From Acidobacterium sp. (GTDB lineage Bacteria > Acidobacteriota > Terriglobia > Terriglobales > Acidobacteriaceae), in NCBI GenBank assembly GCA_003166955.1, contig PMUI01000138.1:25590-89589 (forward strand): a stretch of 64,000 nucleotides of DNA. The letters run 5' to 3'. Positions 33,190 to 42,019 of the stretch are shown piece after piece. The notes under the pieces are model-generated. The model was not told the DNA's origin, did not search any database, and worked only from the letters and a program-made list of their open reading frames with translations. Numbering within the stretch: position 1 is the first letter of the stretch; the number at the start of each line of letters is the position of its first letter. The position numbers and the translations under genes are program-made.

Positions 33190-34782
33190 ATGCAGTCTCC
33201 TAGAAGGTCAATTTGGGCCGCAGTGTGCGGGTGTTGCCTCGTGGCGTCGCTGTCAGCGCGTGCCGAAGATCAGCTGACGATCAAGACGGACAAGGGAAAG
33301 ATCCATGGCAAGATGAGCGACAGCGGCCAGGTTCGCATATTCCTGGGGATACCCTATGCGGGAGCTCCGGTCGGGTCGCTCCGCTGGAAACCGCCGCAAC
33401 CCGGGTTCAAATGGAATGGTGTGCGGGAGGCGACGAATTTCGGCTCGCGCTGCATGCAGCCAGATATATTCCACGACATGCAATTTCGCGATCCAGGTCA
33501 GAGCGAAGACTGCCTGAACCTGAATGTGTGGACACCGGCGAGAGATAAGAAGGCAAAACTGCCGGTGATGGTTTGGATCTATGGCGGCGGTTTTGTTGCC
33601 GGAGCTACTTCAGAGCCGCGACAGGATGGGGAGCACCTGGCGCACAAGGGTGTGGTTGTGGTCTCGATGAATTACCGCCTGGGCTTTTTTGGGTTTTTCG
33701 TGCATCCGGGGCTCACCGCGGAATCGCCGCAGCATGCGGCGGGGAATTACGGGCTCATGGATCAGACGGCGGCGCTCCAATGGGTGCAACGGAACATTAA
33801 CGCATTCGGGGGCGATCCGAACAATGTGACGATTTTTGGAGAATCGGCCGGATCGTTCTCGGTGAGCGCGCAGATGGCTTCACCGTTTGCGCAGGGGCTG
33901 TTTGCTCACGCGATCGGCGAGAGCGGCGCTGCGTTCTATAGTCGCGGTCTGTCGTTCGGGGCACTCGCGGATCGGGAGAAGACCGACCCGGCCTGGGCGA
34001 TGGCGACTTTCGGCACGTCGGAACTTGCGGCGCTCCGGGGGATGAGCGCGCAGGAGATGATGCAGAAGATAGCGACGCAGGCGAGTCCAGGACGCGCGGG
34101 CATCGGGCCTGATGTCGACGGTTACTTCCTGCCGGAGAGTGTTCCGCAGATTTACAGCAAGGGTAAACAGGCGCACGTTCCGGTGCTGGCAGGTTGGAAC
34201 CGCGATGAGCCGAGTGCACTGGCGGTGAATTATCCTCAGCCGCCGACAGTGCAGAGTTTTCAACAACAGGCTACGAGAGATTTCGGCGAGCAGGCTCCGG
34301 AGTTCCTCAAAGTCTACGCGGCGCAGACGGATGCGGACGCGGTACGGTCGGCGATCGATTTTGCGGGCGACAGCTTCATCGCATTTTCAACCTGGGAGTG
34401 GCTGGAGGCCCAGGCGACAGCGGGCACGGTACCGGTTTATCGCTATCACTTCGAGCGACCAGCGCCCGGGGACAAATATCATCCCGCAGGATCGGGGGCG
34501 TTTCACTCCGGCGAAATCGAATATGTCTTCGGAACGCTGCAATCGCGCCCGGACGCTGTATGGCAGCCGGAGGATCAGAAGCTGAGCGACCTCATCGAGA
34601 CGTACTGGACAAATTTCGCGCGGACGGGCGATCCAAATGGCGGGGACGCGCCGCAATGGCCACAGTACGACGGCAAGACTGGCTGGCAACTAATGCATCT
34701 GGATGTGAACCCGCAAGCAGCAGCTGATCAGAATCGGGACCGCTATTTGTTTTTGCAAAGCGTGTGGGAGAAGAAGGACTAA
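33190..34782 (+). CDS. Type-B carboxylesterase/para-nitrobenzyl esterase, secreted
   Basis: A 530-residue hydrolase with signal peptide (to SLSARA, about residue 25). Family blocks in order: IRIFLGIPYAGAPVGSLRWKPP, EDCLNLNVWTP, VMVWIYGGGFVAG (oxyanion hole), and the nucleophile elbow VTIFGESAGSFSVS. The acid and His are expected near AGWNRDEPSAL and the GAFHSGEIEYVFG segment. It should cleave carboxylic esters outside the cytoplasm; natural substrate unknown. It follows lysA by 62 bp but has a different role, so shared transcription is uncertain. It converges with modC, whose stop codon lies 1 bp away. Confidence 0.92.
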   Translation: MQSPRRSIWAAVCGCCLVASLSARAEDQLTIKTDKGKIHGKMSDSGQVRIFLGIPYAGAPVGSLRWKPPQPGFKWNGVREATNFGSRCMQPDIFHDMQFRDPGQSEDCLNLNVWTPARDKKAKLPVMVWIYGGGFVAGATSEPRQDGEHLAHKGVVVVSMNYRLGFFGFFVHPGLTAESPQHAAGNYGLMDQTAALQWVQRNINAFGGDPNNVTIFGESAGSFSVSAQMASPFAQGLFAHAIGESGAAFYSRGLSFGALADREKTDPAWAMATFGTSELAALRGMSAQEMMQKIATQASPGRAGIGPDVDGYFLPESVPQIYSKGKQAHVPVLAGWNRDEPSALAVNYPQPPTVQSFQQQATRDFGEQAPEFLKVYAAQTDADAVRSAIDFAGDSFIAFSTWEWLEAQATAGTVPVYRYHFERPAPGDKYHPAGSGAFHSGEIEYVFGTLQSRPDAVWQPEDQKLSDLIETYWTNFARTGDPNGGDAPQWPQYDGKTGWQLMHLDVNPQAAADQNRDRYLFLQSVWEKKD

Positions 34783-34783
34783 G

Positions 34784-35473
34784 TCAGAGGCTGAGTTGCC
34801 GGAGCAGTTGGTCGCGATGCGTGGCGAGCACCTGCTGGAGCGGTCCGACAGCGGTAACGCGGCCAGACTCAAGAAAGACCACGTCGGCCGGTAGGCGCCA
34901 GATTTCGGCGAGGTCGTGCGAGACGTAGAGCACGCGGACATCGAGCGAAAGCAGCCGCGACAGAATGTCCTGAGCGGAAGCGTCGTCGAGTCCGGCGAGG
35001 GGCTCATCGAGCAGAAGGACTTCGGGAGCCGGGGCTAAGGCGCGTGCCAGTGCGACGCGCTTGCGCTCTCCGCCGGAAAGGTGGAACGCGGGCCGATCGT
35101 CGAGAGCCTCGGCTCCGAAGAGGCGCAACATTTCGGCGACGCGCTTTACGCGGCGGTCGCGGTCGAGGTGGCGGATGCCAAAGGCAACGTTTTTGCTTGC
35201 GGTGAGGTGTGGGAACAGAGCTGGTTGTTGAGTGACGAAGCCGATGGATCGCCGGCCGGCGGGAACGGAGACACCGCTCGCTGAGTCGAAGAGGGTTCTG
35301 CGGCCAAGCTGAATGCGGCCGGAGCCGGGCTCGACGAGACCGGCGATGATGCGCAACAGCGTGGTCTTGCCGGCACCCGAAGGACCGAAGACGACGGTCC
35401 ACTTGTTCAGCAGCGAAAATTCTACGTCCAGAGAGAATCTGCCGAGGCGATGCTGGATGCTGATATCACCCAT
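34784..35473 (-). CDS. modC: Molybdate ABC transporter ATP-binding protein
   Basis: A 229-residue ABC ATPase. Walker A is FGPSGAGKTTLLRIIAG (about 32-48), the Q-loop VTQQPALFPHLT, signature LSGGERKRVALARALA and Walker B VLLLDEPLAGLDD. It is shorter than classical ModC (about 350) because the C-terminal TOBE molybdate-sensing domain is absent; in this operon that domain sits on the separate HTH-TOBE protein encoded upstream. ATG 35473 overlaps the end of modB by 8 bp, giving translational coupling. Upstream in-frame codons to 35638 are antisense of modB and ignored. Confidence 0.88.
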   Translation of the reverse strand: MGDISIQHRLGRFSLDVEFSLLNKWTVVFGPSGAGKTTLLRIIAGLVEPGSGRIQLGRRTLFDSASGVSVPAGRRSIGFVTQQPALFPHLTASKNVAFGIRHLDRDRRVKRVAEMLRLFGAEALDDRPAFHLSGGERKRVALARALAPAPEVLLLDEPLAGLDDASAQDILSRLLSLDVRVLYVSHDLAEIWRLPADVVFLESGRVTAVGPLQQVLATHRDQLLRQLSL

Positions 35474-36134
35474 GGGAAGCACCGTCACCAGCGCGTCGCA
35501 TGTATAGCAGCACAAGAGCGAGAGCGGAAACACAAACAAGCAGCAGCGCGGTCCGATTCGCGGCTGCGTAAGAAAACTCCTGGACCTGATCGTAGATGAC
35601 GATGGAGAGTGTGCGCGTGGCGCCGGGGATGTCGCCACCGATCATGAGTACGACACCGAATTCGCCGACGGTATGGGTGAAGCAGAGCGCGGCTCCTGCA
35701 ACGACTGAATGGACGGATAACGGCAGCAAAACGGATGACAGGATGCGGAGCCGGCTGGCTCCCAGGAGTCGCGCCTGCTCGACGAGAGCCACGTCGACGG
35801 ATCGGAATCCCGCGGTCAGCGGCTGCACGGCGAAGGGAAGACTATAAATCACGGAGCCAACCACGAGGCCGGAAAACGAGAACGCCAGCGGATGGCCGAA
35901 GAGGCGTTCTATGAGTCGTCCAAGTCCTGTATGCGGACCCAAAAGGACCAGGAGATAGAAGCCCAGGACGGTGGGGGGTAGAAGAATGGGAAGGGTAGTG
36001 ACTGCCTCGACGAATGGACGCCAGGGCGCGCGTGTGGAGGCGAGCCAGAACGCGAGCGGGATACCCAGCGCCAGGAGCAGGAGCGTCGTTGTGGCGGCGA
36101 GACGCACGGTAAGCCAGAGAGCCTGAAGGTCCAT
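35466..36134 (-). CDS. modB: Molybdate ABC transporter permease
   Basis: A 222-residue inner-membrane permease with about five helices. The N-terminal MDLQALWLTVRLAATTTLLLLALGIPLAFWLA and LPPTVLGFYLLVLLG are typical ModB segments, and the coupling EAA-like loop is VALVEQARLLGASRLRILSSVLLP, which contacts ModC. GEFGVVLMIGGDIPGATRTLSIVIYDQVQ completes the family signature. Its ATG overlaps the modA stop in TAATG. Confidence 0.93.
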   Translation of the reverse strand: MDLQALWLTVRLAATTTLLLLALGIPLAFWLASTRAPWRPFVEAVTTLPILLPPTVLGFYLLVLLGPHTGLGRLIERLFGHPLAFSFSGLVVGSVIYSLPFAVQPLTAGFRSVDVALVEQARLLGASRLRILSSVLLPLSVHSVVAGAALCFTHTVGEFGVVLMIGGDIPGATRTLSIVIYDQVQEFSYAAANRTALLLVCVSALALVLLYMRRAGDGASHG

Positions 36135-36919
36135 TAACGAACGGGCTCGAGCCCTGCTGCGGCGAGCATCTGTTGTGTGTCGGGCTGCTGGAGGAATTCG
36201 AGAAAGCGATGGGCTGCAGAAGCACCTGCACTTCCGCGAATGACGATTGCGCCCTGGAGGATCGAAGGGTAGCTCTCGGCAGGCACGCGAATGAAGTGAC
36301 CATTCGCTTTCAGTCGTGGAGTGAGGGCTGAGGTGAGGGAGATAAATCCAACCTGAGCGTTGCCGGAGTCTGCGTACTGCGCTGCCTGGGCTACATTCTC
36401 GGCGACAACGAGCTTAGGGCGGAGCGCATCGAGGAGATCGAGGTTTTGCAGGGTGGACTGGGCGGCTCGGCCATAGGGGGCGTGTTCGGGATTGGCGATG
36501 GCGATGGTTTTGATGGCGGGACCGCGGAGCGCGTCGAGGGCGAGGGTGGGGACGCCGGAATCGTTGCGGGTCCAAAGCACCAGCGTACCGCGAGCGTACG
36601 GGACAGGCTTAGCTTCCTCGGCGCGCCCGGCGTCGATGACGCGTTGCGGGAAGGAAAGGTCGGCGGAGAGGAAGAGATCGAAGGGCGCGCCATCGATGAT
36701 CTGGGTCGTCAGCGTCGCTGAGGATTGAAAGGCAGCTTCGGCGTGAATCCCGGATTGCTGTTCAAACCGGCGGAGTAAGGTTGGCAATAGTGGTTGCAGG
36801 TCGGCAGCGGCGGCGATGCGCAGCGTGTTGTTCTGTTGCTGCGAGTTCGCCTGGTGAACGAAAGCCCCTGTAAATGCCAGGAGCGAAAGACCCGCGTAGA
36901 AGAGGCGGCGATCAGACAC
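36134..36919 (-). CDS. modA: Molybdate-binding periplasmic protein
   Basis: A 261-residue type-II substrate-binding protein with a signal peptide (ending about ANSQ). Ligand-site segments are IAAAADLQPLLPTLL, FQSSATLTTQIIDGAPFDLFLSAD and IANPEHAPYGRAA, all typical of ModA: Ser residues and backbone amides hold the oxyanion. It gives the uptake system its specificity for molybdate or tungstate. The start overlaps the upstream regulator gene by 8 bp, so the whole set of four genes reads as one tightly coupled operon. Confidence 0.93.
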   Translation of the reverse strand: MSDRRLFYAGLSLLAFTGAFVHQANSQQQNNTLRIAAAADLQPLLPTLLRRFEQQSGIHAEAAFQSSATLTTQIIDGAPFDLFLSADLSFPQRVIDAGRAEEAKPVPYARGTLVLWTRNDSGVPTLALDALRGPAIKTIAIANPEHAPYGRAAQSTLQNLDLLDALRPKLVVAENVAQAAQYADSGNAQVGFISLTSALTPRLKANGHFIRVPAESYPSILQGAIVIRGSAGASAAHRFLEFLQQPDTQQMLAAAGLEPVR

Positions 36920-37313
36920 GAAGCACCATCACTTCGGTTGACTTGATAAGAGCGGCGACGGTTTCGCCTTTTTCCAGACGCATTTCGCGGGCGGCGTCAG
37001 CCGTAATGATGGAAGTGATGATCTGGCCGCCAATGGAAAGGCGAACCTGAGCGAGCAGACCCTCGATCTTCAATTCGACGATACGGCCAACGAGCTGGTT
37101 ACGCCCGCTCACGGTACGCATCATCTGACGCTTCGGCGTTTCCGGCCGCTTCGCCTTGAACAGCAGAGCGTCGAGCTCGGACTCTGGTATGCGGTAGTGC
37201 CCGCCGGGCGTTTTGTTGGCTTTCAGTTTGCCGCGATAGATCCACTGCTTGATGGCGGCGTAGGAGATGCCAAGCCTCGTGGCAGCGTCGCGCGGGGTGA
37301 GGAGGGATGCCAT
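36912..37313 (-). CDS. Excisionase-type HTH fused to a molybdate-binding TOBE domain (probable ModE-like regulator)
   Basis: A 133-residue two-domain protein. Residues 1-55 are a MerR/excisionase-type helix-turn-helix (LTPRDAATRLGISYAAIKQW IY...GGHYRIPESEL split here for length), and 65-133 form a single Mop/TOBE domain (GRNQLVGRIVELKIEGLLAQ, then ITADAAREMRLEKGETVAALIKSTEVMV). TOBE domains bind molybdate as oligomers, so the protein likely senses molybdate and controls modABC. It replaces ModE (LysR-like HTH with two TOBE domains). There is no ribosome site before ATG 37313; instead two direct repeats abut the start codon, suggesting leaderless, autoregulated expression. Confidence 0.88.
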   Translation of the reverse strand: MASLLTPRDAATRLGISYAAIKQWIYRGKLKANKTPGGHYRIPESELDALLFKAKRPETPKRQMMRTVSGRNQLVGRIVELKIEGLLAQVRLSIGGQIITSIITADAAREMRLEKGETVAALIKSTEVMVLRV

Positions 37314-37330
37314 TAGACGATTTTAGACGA
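37313..37330 (-). promoter_or_regulatory. direct repeat abutting the HTH-TOBE start codon
   Basis: TTAGACGA occurs at 37313-37320 and 37323-37330 (TCGTCTAA on the coding strand), a 10-bp period, i.e. one helical turn. The proximal copy runs into the ATG. Excisionase/BldC-like HTH proteins bind head-to-tail direct repeats at about this spacing (established for BldC), so this is a likely autoregulatory operator. Confidence 0.5.
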
Positions 37331-37410
37331 AATTGAACTTGCGATTGGATGAAAGTAGGCGATCCTGGCGAGAAGAAGTGCGGTGTTAGGCTGAAAACAA
37401 CCGGCTCACG

Positions 37411-38757
37411 ATGAATGAAGGTTACCAATTGCGTTGCATCGGCTGCGCGCAGGAGATTGAGCCGAGGGCATTGCCTCGCAACTTTCGTTGTGAGCAGTGC
37501 GGCGATTTGTACGACGTGGTCTATCCAGACTGGCACGGTCCGAAACAAACGAGGCCCAATCCAAGCGCGCTCCGATGGCTGTGGAAGGAGCGCCGCTCAT
37601 CGCTGGAAGCCGCCGATCGCAGTGGAGTCTGGCGATTTCGCGAGATGCTGCCGATCCTCGGCGCCGAGAGCAACATCGTTTCACTCGGGGAAGGAAACAC
37701 CCCGCTGTATACCCTGCCGCGATCCGGACAGCGACTAGACGTCTCGCAACTGCGCGCAAAGCACCAGGGGATGAATCCCACTGGATCATTCAAGGATACG
37801 GGAATGACGACGGCAATCTCTGTTGCGCGGGAGCTCGGGGCCGACTGGGTGGCCTGTGCCTCGACCGGAAACACGTCGGCGGCGATGGCGGCCTACGCGG
37901 CACGTGCCGGGATTCGGAGTCTGGTTCTGCTTCCGGACGGGGAAATCGCCTGGGGAAAGCTGGCTCAGGCGCTGGATTATGGTGCGCTGACCCTGCAACT
38001 GCGAACCGATTTCGACGGTTGCGTGCGCGTGCTCGCCGAGGTCGTCCGGCGCGCACCAGTGTATTTGCTGAATTCGGTCAATCCCTATCGGCTTGAAGGG
38101 CAAAAAACCTCCGCACTCGAGATCGCGGAGCAACTGGAGTGGCAGGTTCCGGATCATTTGATTGTTCCTGGAGGGAACCTCGCGAACAGTTCAGCGCTGG
38201 GCAAGGGTTTTCTGGAGATGAAGCATCTGGGATTGACGGCGAGGGTGCCGAGGATTTCTGTTGTGCAGGCGCAGGGGGCGAACCCGTTGGTTCGGGCGAT
38301 GAACGAATTCGATGGAAAGAAGATTGAGCCGGTTGAAGCGCAGACACGAGCCACAGCGATTCGCATTGGAAATCCCGCTTCCTGGCGGAAGGCGGTGCGG
38401 GTGGTTCAGGAGACCGGCGGATGGGTCGAGGAGGTTTCCGAGGCGGAGATTGCGCTGGCGAAGGCGGAGATCGGAGCCGAAGGCATTGGATGTGAACCGG
38501 CGTCGGCGGTGACTCTTGCGGGGTTGAAGAAGCTGTTGCTGCAGGGAAAGATTGGCCATGAGGAATCGGTAGTGCTCGTGCTCACCGGTCACACGCTGAA
38601 GGACCCTGACTACACGATCCAATACCATCGCGGTGAAATCCCGGCTGAAGCGGAGATGGCAGGGCTTGCATCGGAGATAAAAGCGACACGCCGCGAGGCG
38701 ATTCGAATTGACGCATCCCCTGATCAGGTGTTGCGTGAGCTGGAGCGGGTTCATTGA
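37411..38757 (+). CDS. thrC: Threonine synthase
   Basis: A 448-residue PLP enzyme converting O-phosphohomoserine to threonine. It begins with a zinc-ribbon-like section (LRCIGCAQEIEPRALPRNFRCEQCG, Cys pairs at about residues 9-12 and 27-30) found in many bacterial threonine synthases. The PLP lysine lies in HQGMNPTGSFKDTGMT, followed by CASTGNTSAAMAAYAARAG (phosphate-binding) and IVPGGNLANSSALGKGF. The stop codon overlaps the thrB start as TGATG, so the two are co-translated. The divergent HTH-TOBE gene is 97 bp upstream. Confidence 0.95.
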   Translation: MNEGYQLRCIGCAQEIEPRALPRNFRCEQCGDLYDVVYPDWHGPKQTRPNPSALRWLWKERRSSLEAADRSGVWRFREMLPILGAESNIVSLGEGNTPLYTLPRSGQRLDVSQLRAKHQGMNPTGSFKDTGMTTAISVARELGADWVACASTGNTSAAMAAYAARAGIRSLVLLPDGEIAWGKLAQALDYGALTLQLRTDFDGCVRVLAEVVRRAPVYLLNSVNPYRLEGQKTSALEIAEQLEWQVPDHLIVPGGNLANSSALGKGFLEMKHLGLTARVPRISVVQAQGANPLVRAMNEFDGKKIEPVEAQTRATAIRIGNPASWRKAVRVVQETGGWVEEVSEAEIALAKAEIGAEGIGCEPASAVTLAGLKKLLLQGKIGHEESVVLVLTGHTLKDPDYTIQYHRGEIPAEAEMAGLASEIKATRREAIRIDASPDQVLRELERVH

Positions 38758-39701
38758 TGGGCGGAATTCAGTTGCGGCTACCGGCGACCTCAGCGAATCT
38801 CGGATCAGGATTTGATTCGCTTGCTGTGGCCCTGAAGCTCTACCTCTACGTCGATGCGTGCCCATCGAACCGCGTCTCGGTGGAAGCGACCGGGCGCTGC
38901 GCGGAAATCTGCGGTGCCGCGAAGAACAACCTGCTCCTTGAGACGTACTGTATGGTTCTTGCCGACCATCAAAGGCCGTTCATTCCGCTGAAGTACCTGG
39001 TGAGGAACGAGATTCCATTGGGGATGGGGTTAGGCTCATCGGCTGCCGTGCGGCTGGCGGCCGTCGCATTGGCAGCGCATTTCGGAGGCCTCGGATGGAG
39101 CCGTCGTCGAATATTGGCGGAAGCGTCGCGACTGGAGGGTCATCCCGACAACGCCGCAGCCTGCTGGATGGGTGGATTTGTCGCGAGCACACTGGAGGGA
39201 GACAGGGTTCACGCTGTTTCGATTCAGCCTCCTTCCGAGTGGCGCGCTGTGATCGTTATGCCGGAGCAACCACTGGCAACGGCGGCCTCGCGCGGCATGC
39301 TTCCGGTGACCTATACGCGTAAAGACGTAGTTGCAAATCTGCAACGGGCGACGCTGCTGACGGCGGCTTTTGCGACCGGGAAGACTGACGTGATTGCCAC
39401 GGCCATGGCCGACCGCCTGCATCAGCCGTATCGAGTTGAAGCATGTCCACTACTTCCCAGGCTACTGCCACTTGCAGGCAAAGGGGGAATTGCGGGAGTG
39501 GCGCTTAGTGGCGCCGGTCCTGCAGTCTTATTGCTAACTGATTCAGAGATCGCAGCTTCCGGAGCCCGAAATCTAGCTGCTCGAGATCTGGACGGCCTCG
39601 GTAAGGTTGAATTCTTGATTTGTGGGCTGGAACCGGATCCGGTTGCATTTCCGTGCGAGGAAAATCATGGATTGAGGGAATTCGATCAAGCGAATTCGTA
39701 A
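38757..39701 (+). CDS. thrB: Homoserine kinase
   Basis: A 314-residue GHMP kinase that makes O-phosphohomoserine for ThrC. Motif 1 is RLPATSANLGSGFDSLAVAL, the ATP loop is EIPLGMGLGSSAAVRLAAVALA, and the C-terminal GHMP motif is GIAGVALSGAGPAVLLLTD. ATG 38757 overlaps the thrC stop by one base; a TTG one codon earlier is less likely. A good terminator follows about 147 bp after the stop, closing the thrCB unit. Confidence 0.94.
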   Translation: MGGIQLRLPATSANLGSGFDSLAVALKLYLYVDACPSNRVSVEATGRCAEICGAAKNNLLLETYCMVLADHQRPFIPLKYLVRNEIPLGMGLGSSAAVRLAAVALAAHFGGLGWSRRRILAEASRLEGHPDNAAACWMGGFVASTLEGDRVHAVSIQPPSEWRAVIVMPEQPLATAASRGMLPVTYTRKDVVANLQRATLLTAAFATGKTDVIATAMADRLHQPYRVEACPLLPRLLPLAGKGGIAGVALSGAGPAVLLLTDSEIAASGARNLAARDLDGLGKVEFLICGLEPDPVAFPCEENHGLREFDQANS

Positions 39702-39847
39702 GCCCAGGGGCAGCCGGCGGTAATATGTCTTGCCGCCCGCTGGTAACCAGTTCGCCCCATTACCAAAAATTACCGAAGATTGCTTTACACAAACCACCCG
39801 AGGCCCTATTTTCGCATCTGTGGGCAGTTCTGGGGGAGGGCTGCTCC

Positions 39848-39889
39848 GGCGTCCGTGATTCTTTACAGAATCCGGGCGCCTTAATTTTT
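39848..39889 (+). terminator. rho-independent terminator downstream of thrCB
   Basis: The stem pairs ggcg-ccg-gattc with gaatc-cgg-gcgcc (small bulges), loop tttaca, followed by ttaattttt. It closes the thrC-thrB unit and separates it from the thioredoxin gene. The 146-bp stretch between thrB and this stem holds no gene that I can see. Confidence 0.75.
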
Positions 39890-40005
39890 GCACCGCAAAC
39901 TGTGCTGAGATCACCCATCCTGCGACCGCCGGATTCCGATTGCATCTATATGAGATCGGGTAGACTATGAGTGCGTTGAGCATCATGCAGAGGGGACAAA
40001 AGGAC

Positions 40006-40452
40006 ATGGCCACGTCGGGTCAAGAGCTTACAGCAACACAATGTTCAAACTGCGGGGAGCCGCTACCAGCGAAGGCGTCACAGTGCCCCGGCTGTGGAGC
40101 GACGCTCACAGCTAAACGGGTTCCGCGGGAATTGGTCGTGGAGGTGAGCGACGCGACATTCGAGAAGGAAGTGCTTCAATCCGAGGAGCCGGTCCTCGTT
40201 GATTTTTGGGCAACATGGTGTGGACCTTGCCGCGCGCTTGCGCCGATCGTCGACGAAGTAGCCCACGAATACATTGATCGTTTGAAGGTAGCGAAGATGG
40301 ATGTCGATCACAACCAGGCGACGCCGATGCGCTATGGAATTCGGGGCATTCCGGCACTGCTCCTGTTCAAGGGGGGCAAGGTGGCGGATCAGATCGTGGG
40401 CTATGTTCCGAAGGAAACGATTGCGCGGAGTATTACGCGCGTTCTTGGATAA
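40006..40452 (+). CDS. Thioredoxin with N-terminal zinc ribbon
   Basis: A 148-residue protein: residues 1-35 form a small zinc ribbon (Cys13, Cys16, Cys27, Cys30 in QCSNCG...QCPGCG) and residues 43-148 a thioredoxin fold with active site FWATWCGPCRALAPI (Cys72/Cys75) and the cis-Pro segment YGIRGIPALLLFKGG. This resembles thioredoxin 2 (TrxC), a reductant in oxidative stress. The frame opens earlier at ATG 39967, but a -10-like TAGACT touches that codon and the better ribosome site (aaaaggac) lies before ATG 40006, so I chose the latter. TrxB at 27634 is the likely reductase. Confidence 0.9.
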   Translation: MATSGQELTATQCSNCGEPLPAKASQCPGCGATLTAKRVPRELVVEVSDATFEKEVLQSEEPVLVDFWATWCGPCRALAPIVDEVAHEYIDRLKVAKMDVDHNQATPMRYGIRGIPALLLFKGGKVADQIVGYVPKETIARSITRVLG

Positions 40453-40482
40453 TCCGCGGCGCCAACGCATGCTTCTTTCCGC

Positions 40483-41085
40483 CTAGTATTTTCTGAGTAC
40501 GCCCAATACTCGCCCCTGGATGGCGACTTGCGCAGCGGGGACGATAATTGGATCCATCTCCACATTGGCGGGCTGTAGCCGGATAACCGAGCCTTCCCGG
40601 TAGTAGCGTTTAAGCGTGGTTTCGGAACCCCCCAACAATGCCACGACGATTTCTCCTGAGCGGGCGGTGTTGGTACGCTCGACAAGCACAAAATCGCCAT
40701 CGAGAATGTGCTCATCACGCATGGATTCTCCGCGGACCTGGAGGGCAAAAACATCGCGGTTGCCGATAATATCGGCAAGTGAGATGCTTTCCGGAATTTC
40801 CGTCGCCTCGACTGGATAGCCGGCTGCAATGCGACCGACGAGCGGTAGTCGATCGAAGCCGCGTCCCTTAGCCCGAGGCGGCAGCACATCGAGGGAACGG
40901 CTGCGATTGTGCGCGCGTGACAGCAGACCTTTATTCTGCAGATTCGTGATGTGCTTGTGAACGGTGGCCAGCGAGCGCAGGTCGAGACCGCGAGCAATCT
41001 CTTCAAAAGACGGAGAATAGCCGTTCTTCTGTACGAATCCAGAGATGAATTCCAGAACTTCCTTCTGTCGCCGCGTAATTGCCAT
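40483..41085 (-). CDS. lexA: LexA repressor
   Basis: A 200-residue SOS repressor. The N-terminal winged helix is MAITRRQKEVLEFI...SPSFEEIARGLDL; self-cleavage would occur between Ala88 and Gly89 in RIAAGYP, with the catalytic pair Ser121 (RGESMRDEHI) and Lys159 (TTLKRYYR). All key residues are present, so it should respond to RecA. Start at ATG 41085 matches the usual LexA N-terminus; two further in-frame ATGs (41094 and 41106) lie upstream. A TATAAT box and a direct repeat lie directly upstream. Confidence 0.96.
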   Translation of the reverse strand: MAITRRQKEVLEFISGFVQKNGYSPSFEEIARGLDLRSLATVHKHITNLQNKGLLSRAHNRSRSLDVLPPRAKGRGFDRLPLVGRIAAGYPVEATEIPESISLADIIGNRDVFALQVRGESMRDEHILDGDFVLVERTNTARSGEIVVALLGGSETTLKRYYREGSVIRLQPANVEMDPIIVPAAQVAIQGRVLGVLRKY

Positions 41086-41100
41086 AGCAGCCATTATAGC

Positions 41101-41115
41101 GAACAAAAGGCGAAT
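41101..41115 (-). promoter_or_regulatory. candidate LexA box upstream of lexA
   Basis: On the minus strand the sequence reads ATTC-N7-GTTC, 16-30 bp upstream of the lexA ATG and just before TATAAT (41093-41098). It differs by one base from GTTC-N7-GTTC, the direct-repeat LexA box of Alphaproteobacteria (established). LexA usually represses its own gene, so position fits. Whether Acidobacteriota LexA uses this motif is inference. Confidence 0.45.
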
Positions 41116-41267
41116 GAGTGAAGGAAAACAAACGCTGTTATGTCGTTTCCCAATTCTGGACGATTGGGGAAGCCGGTTTCATTCCGGAAATCATGCTTGG
41201 ACGCTTCTCATATTTCTCTTTAAGTTGACGGGCCTCCGCGAGATCGTGGGTCTGGGAGATAAATCAC

Positions 41268-41972
41268 ATGCGTTTGCTGATCGCTGAGGATGACCGGGCG
41301 CTGGGGAACTTCCTGGCGCGTGGCATGGAGCAGGAGGGTCATGAGGTCACGATGGCGACCGATGGTGAGATGGCGATAGAAGCTGTCGAAAGCGAACTGC
41401 CCGAGATGGCGATGCTCGATCTTAATCTCCCGCAGCGGGACGGCACAGAGGTGCTGGAGTTCCTGCGGTCGCTTACAGATGATGTGCCGATTCTCATCCT
41501 GACAGCGCGGCACGAGCAGGAAACCCGGCTTCGCTGCCTTGAAATGGGTGCGGACGACTTTCTGCAGAAGCCGTTTTCCTTCGCTGAACTGCGCGCGCGA
41601 TGCCGAGCTCTGATGCGCCGAAGGTCGCCGGGACTTGTGTTGCGTCAGGGAGACCTGGAGCTTAAACGTGTCGAACGGTCTGTGACCCGCAAAGGAAAGC
41701 CGGTACCTCTGACTACCCGGGAATATGCGCTTCTCGAGTACCTGATGATGCATCGTGGCCGGCCGGTCTCGCGTGCGACGTTGTTGCGAGAGGTCTGGAA
41801 CTTCAGCGAAACCACCGGTACAAATGTGGTGGACGTTTACATCAACTATCTGCGTCGAAAGCTGCAGGACGGTCCTGCTGCCGATGACAGGGATATTGGA
41901 GAGACAAGCGCTCCACCACCCATCATCCAGACGCTACGGGGCATCGGATACACGATTGGTCAGCGACCCTGA
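41268..41972 (+). CDS. OmpR/PhoB-family response regulator
   Basis: A 234-residue regulator with a receiver domain (acidic pair Glu7/Asp8-Asp9, phospho-acceptor Asp51, Lys101 in LQKPF) and a C-terminal winged helix (about 130-230; LTTREYALLEYLMMHRGRPVSRATLLREVW and NVVDVYINYLRRKL). No histidine kinase gene is adjacent, so its partner is elsewhere. It stands 47 bp before the sigma-54 activator gene on the same strand, at the head of the flagellar run, which suggests a role in motility or chemotaxis control. A 15-residue insert (GPAADDRDIGETSAP) lies before the final strand. Confidence 0.9.
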   Translation: MRLLIAEDDRALGNFLARGMEQEGHEVTMATDGEMAIEAVESELPEMAMLDLNLPQRDGTEVLEFLRSLTDDVPILILTARHEQETRLRCLEMGADDFLQKPFSFAELRARCRALMRRRSPGLVLRQGDLELKRVERSVTRKGKPVPLTTREYALLEYLMMHRGRPVSRATLLREVWNFSETTGTNVVDVYINYLRRKLQDGPAADDRDIGETSAPPPIIQTLRGIGYTIGQRP

Positions 41973-42019
41973 TTCACCGCGCGTTACCGGAAGCAGGCAT
42001 TCCGGAAAGGAGCAAATCA

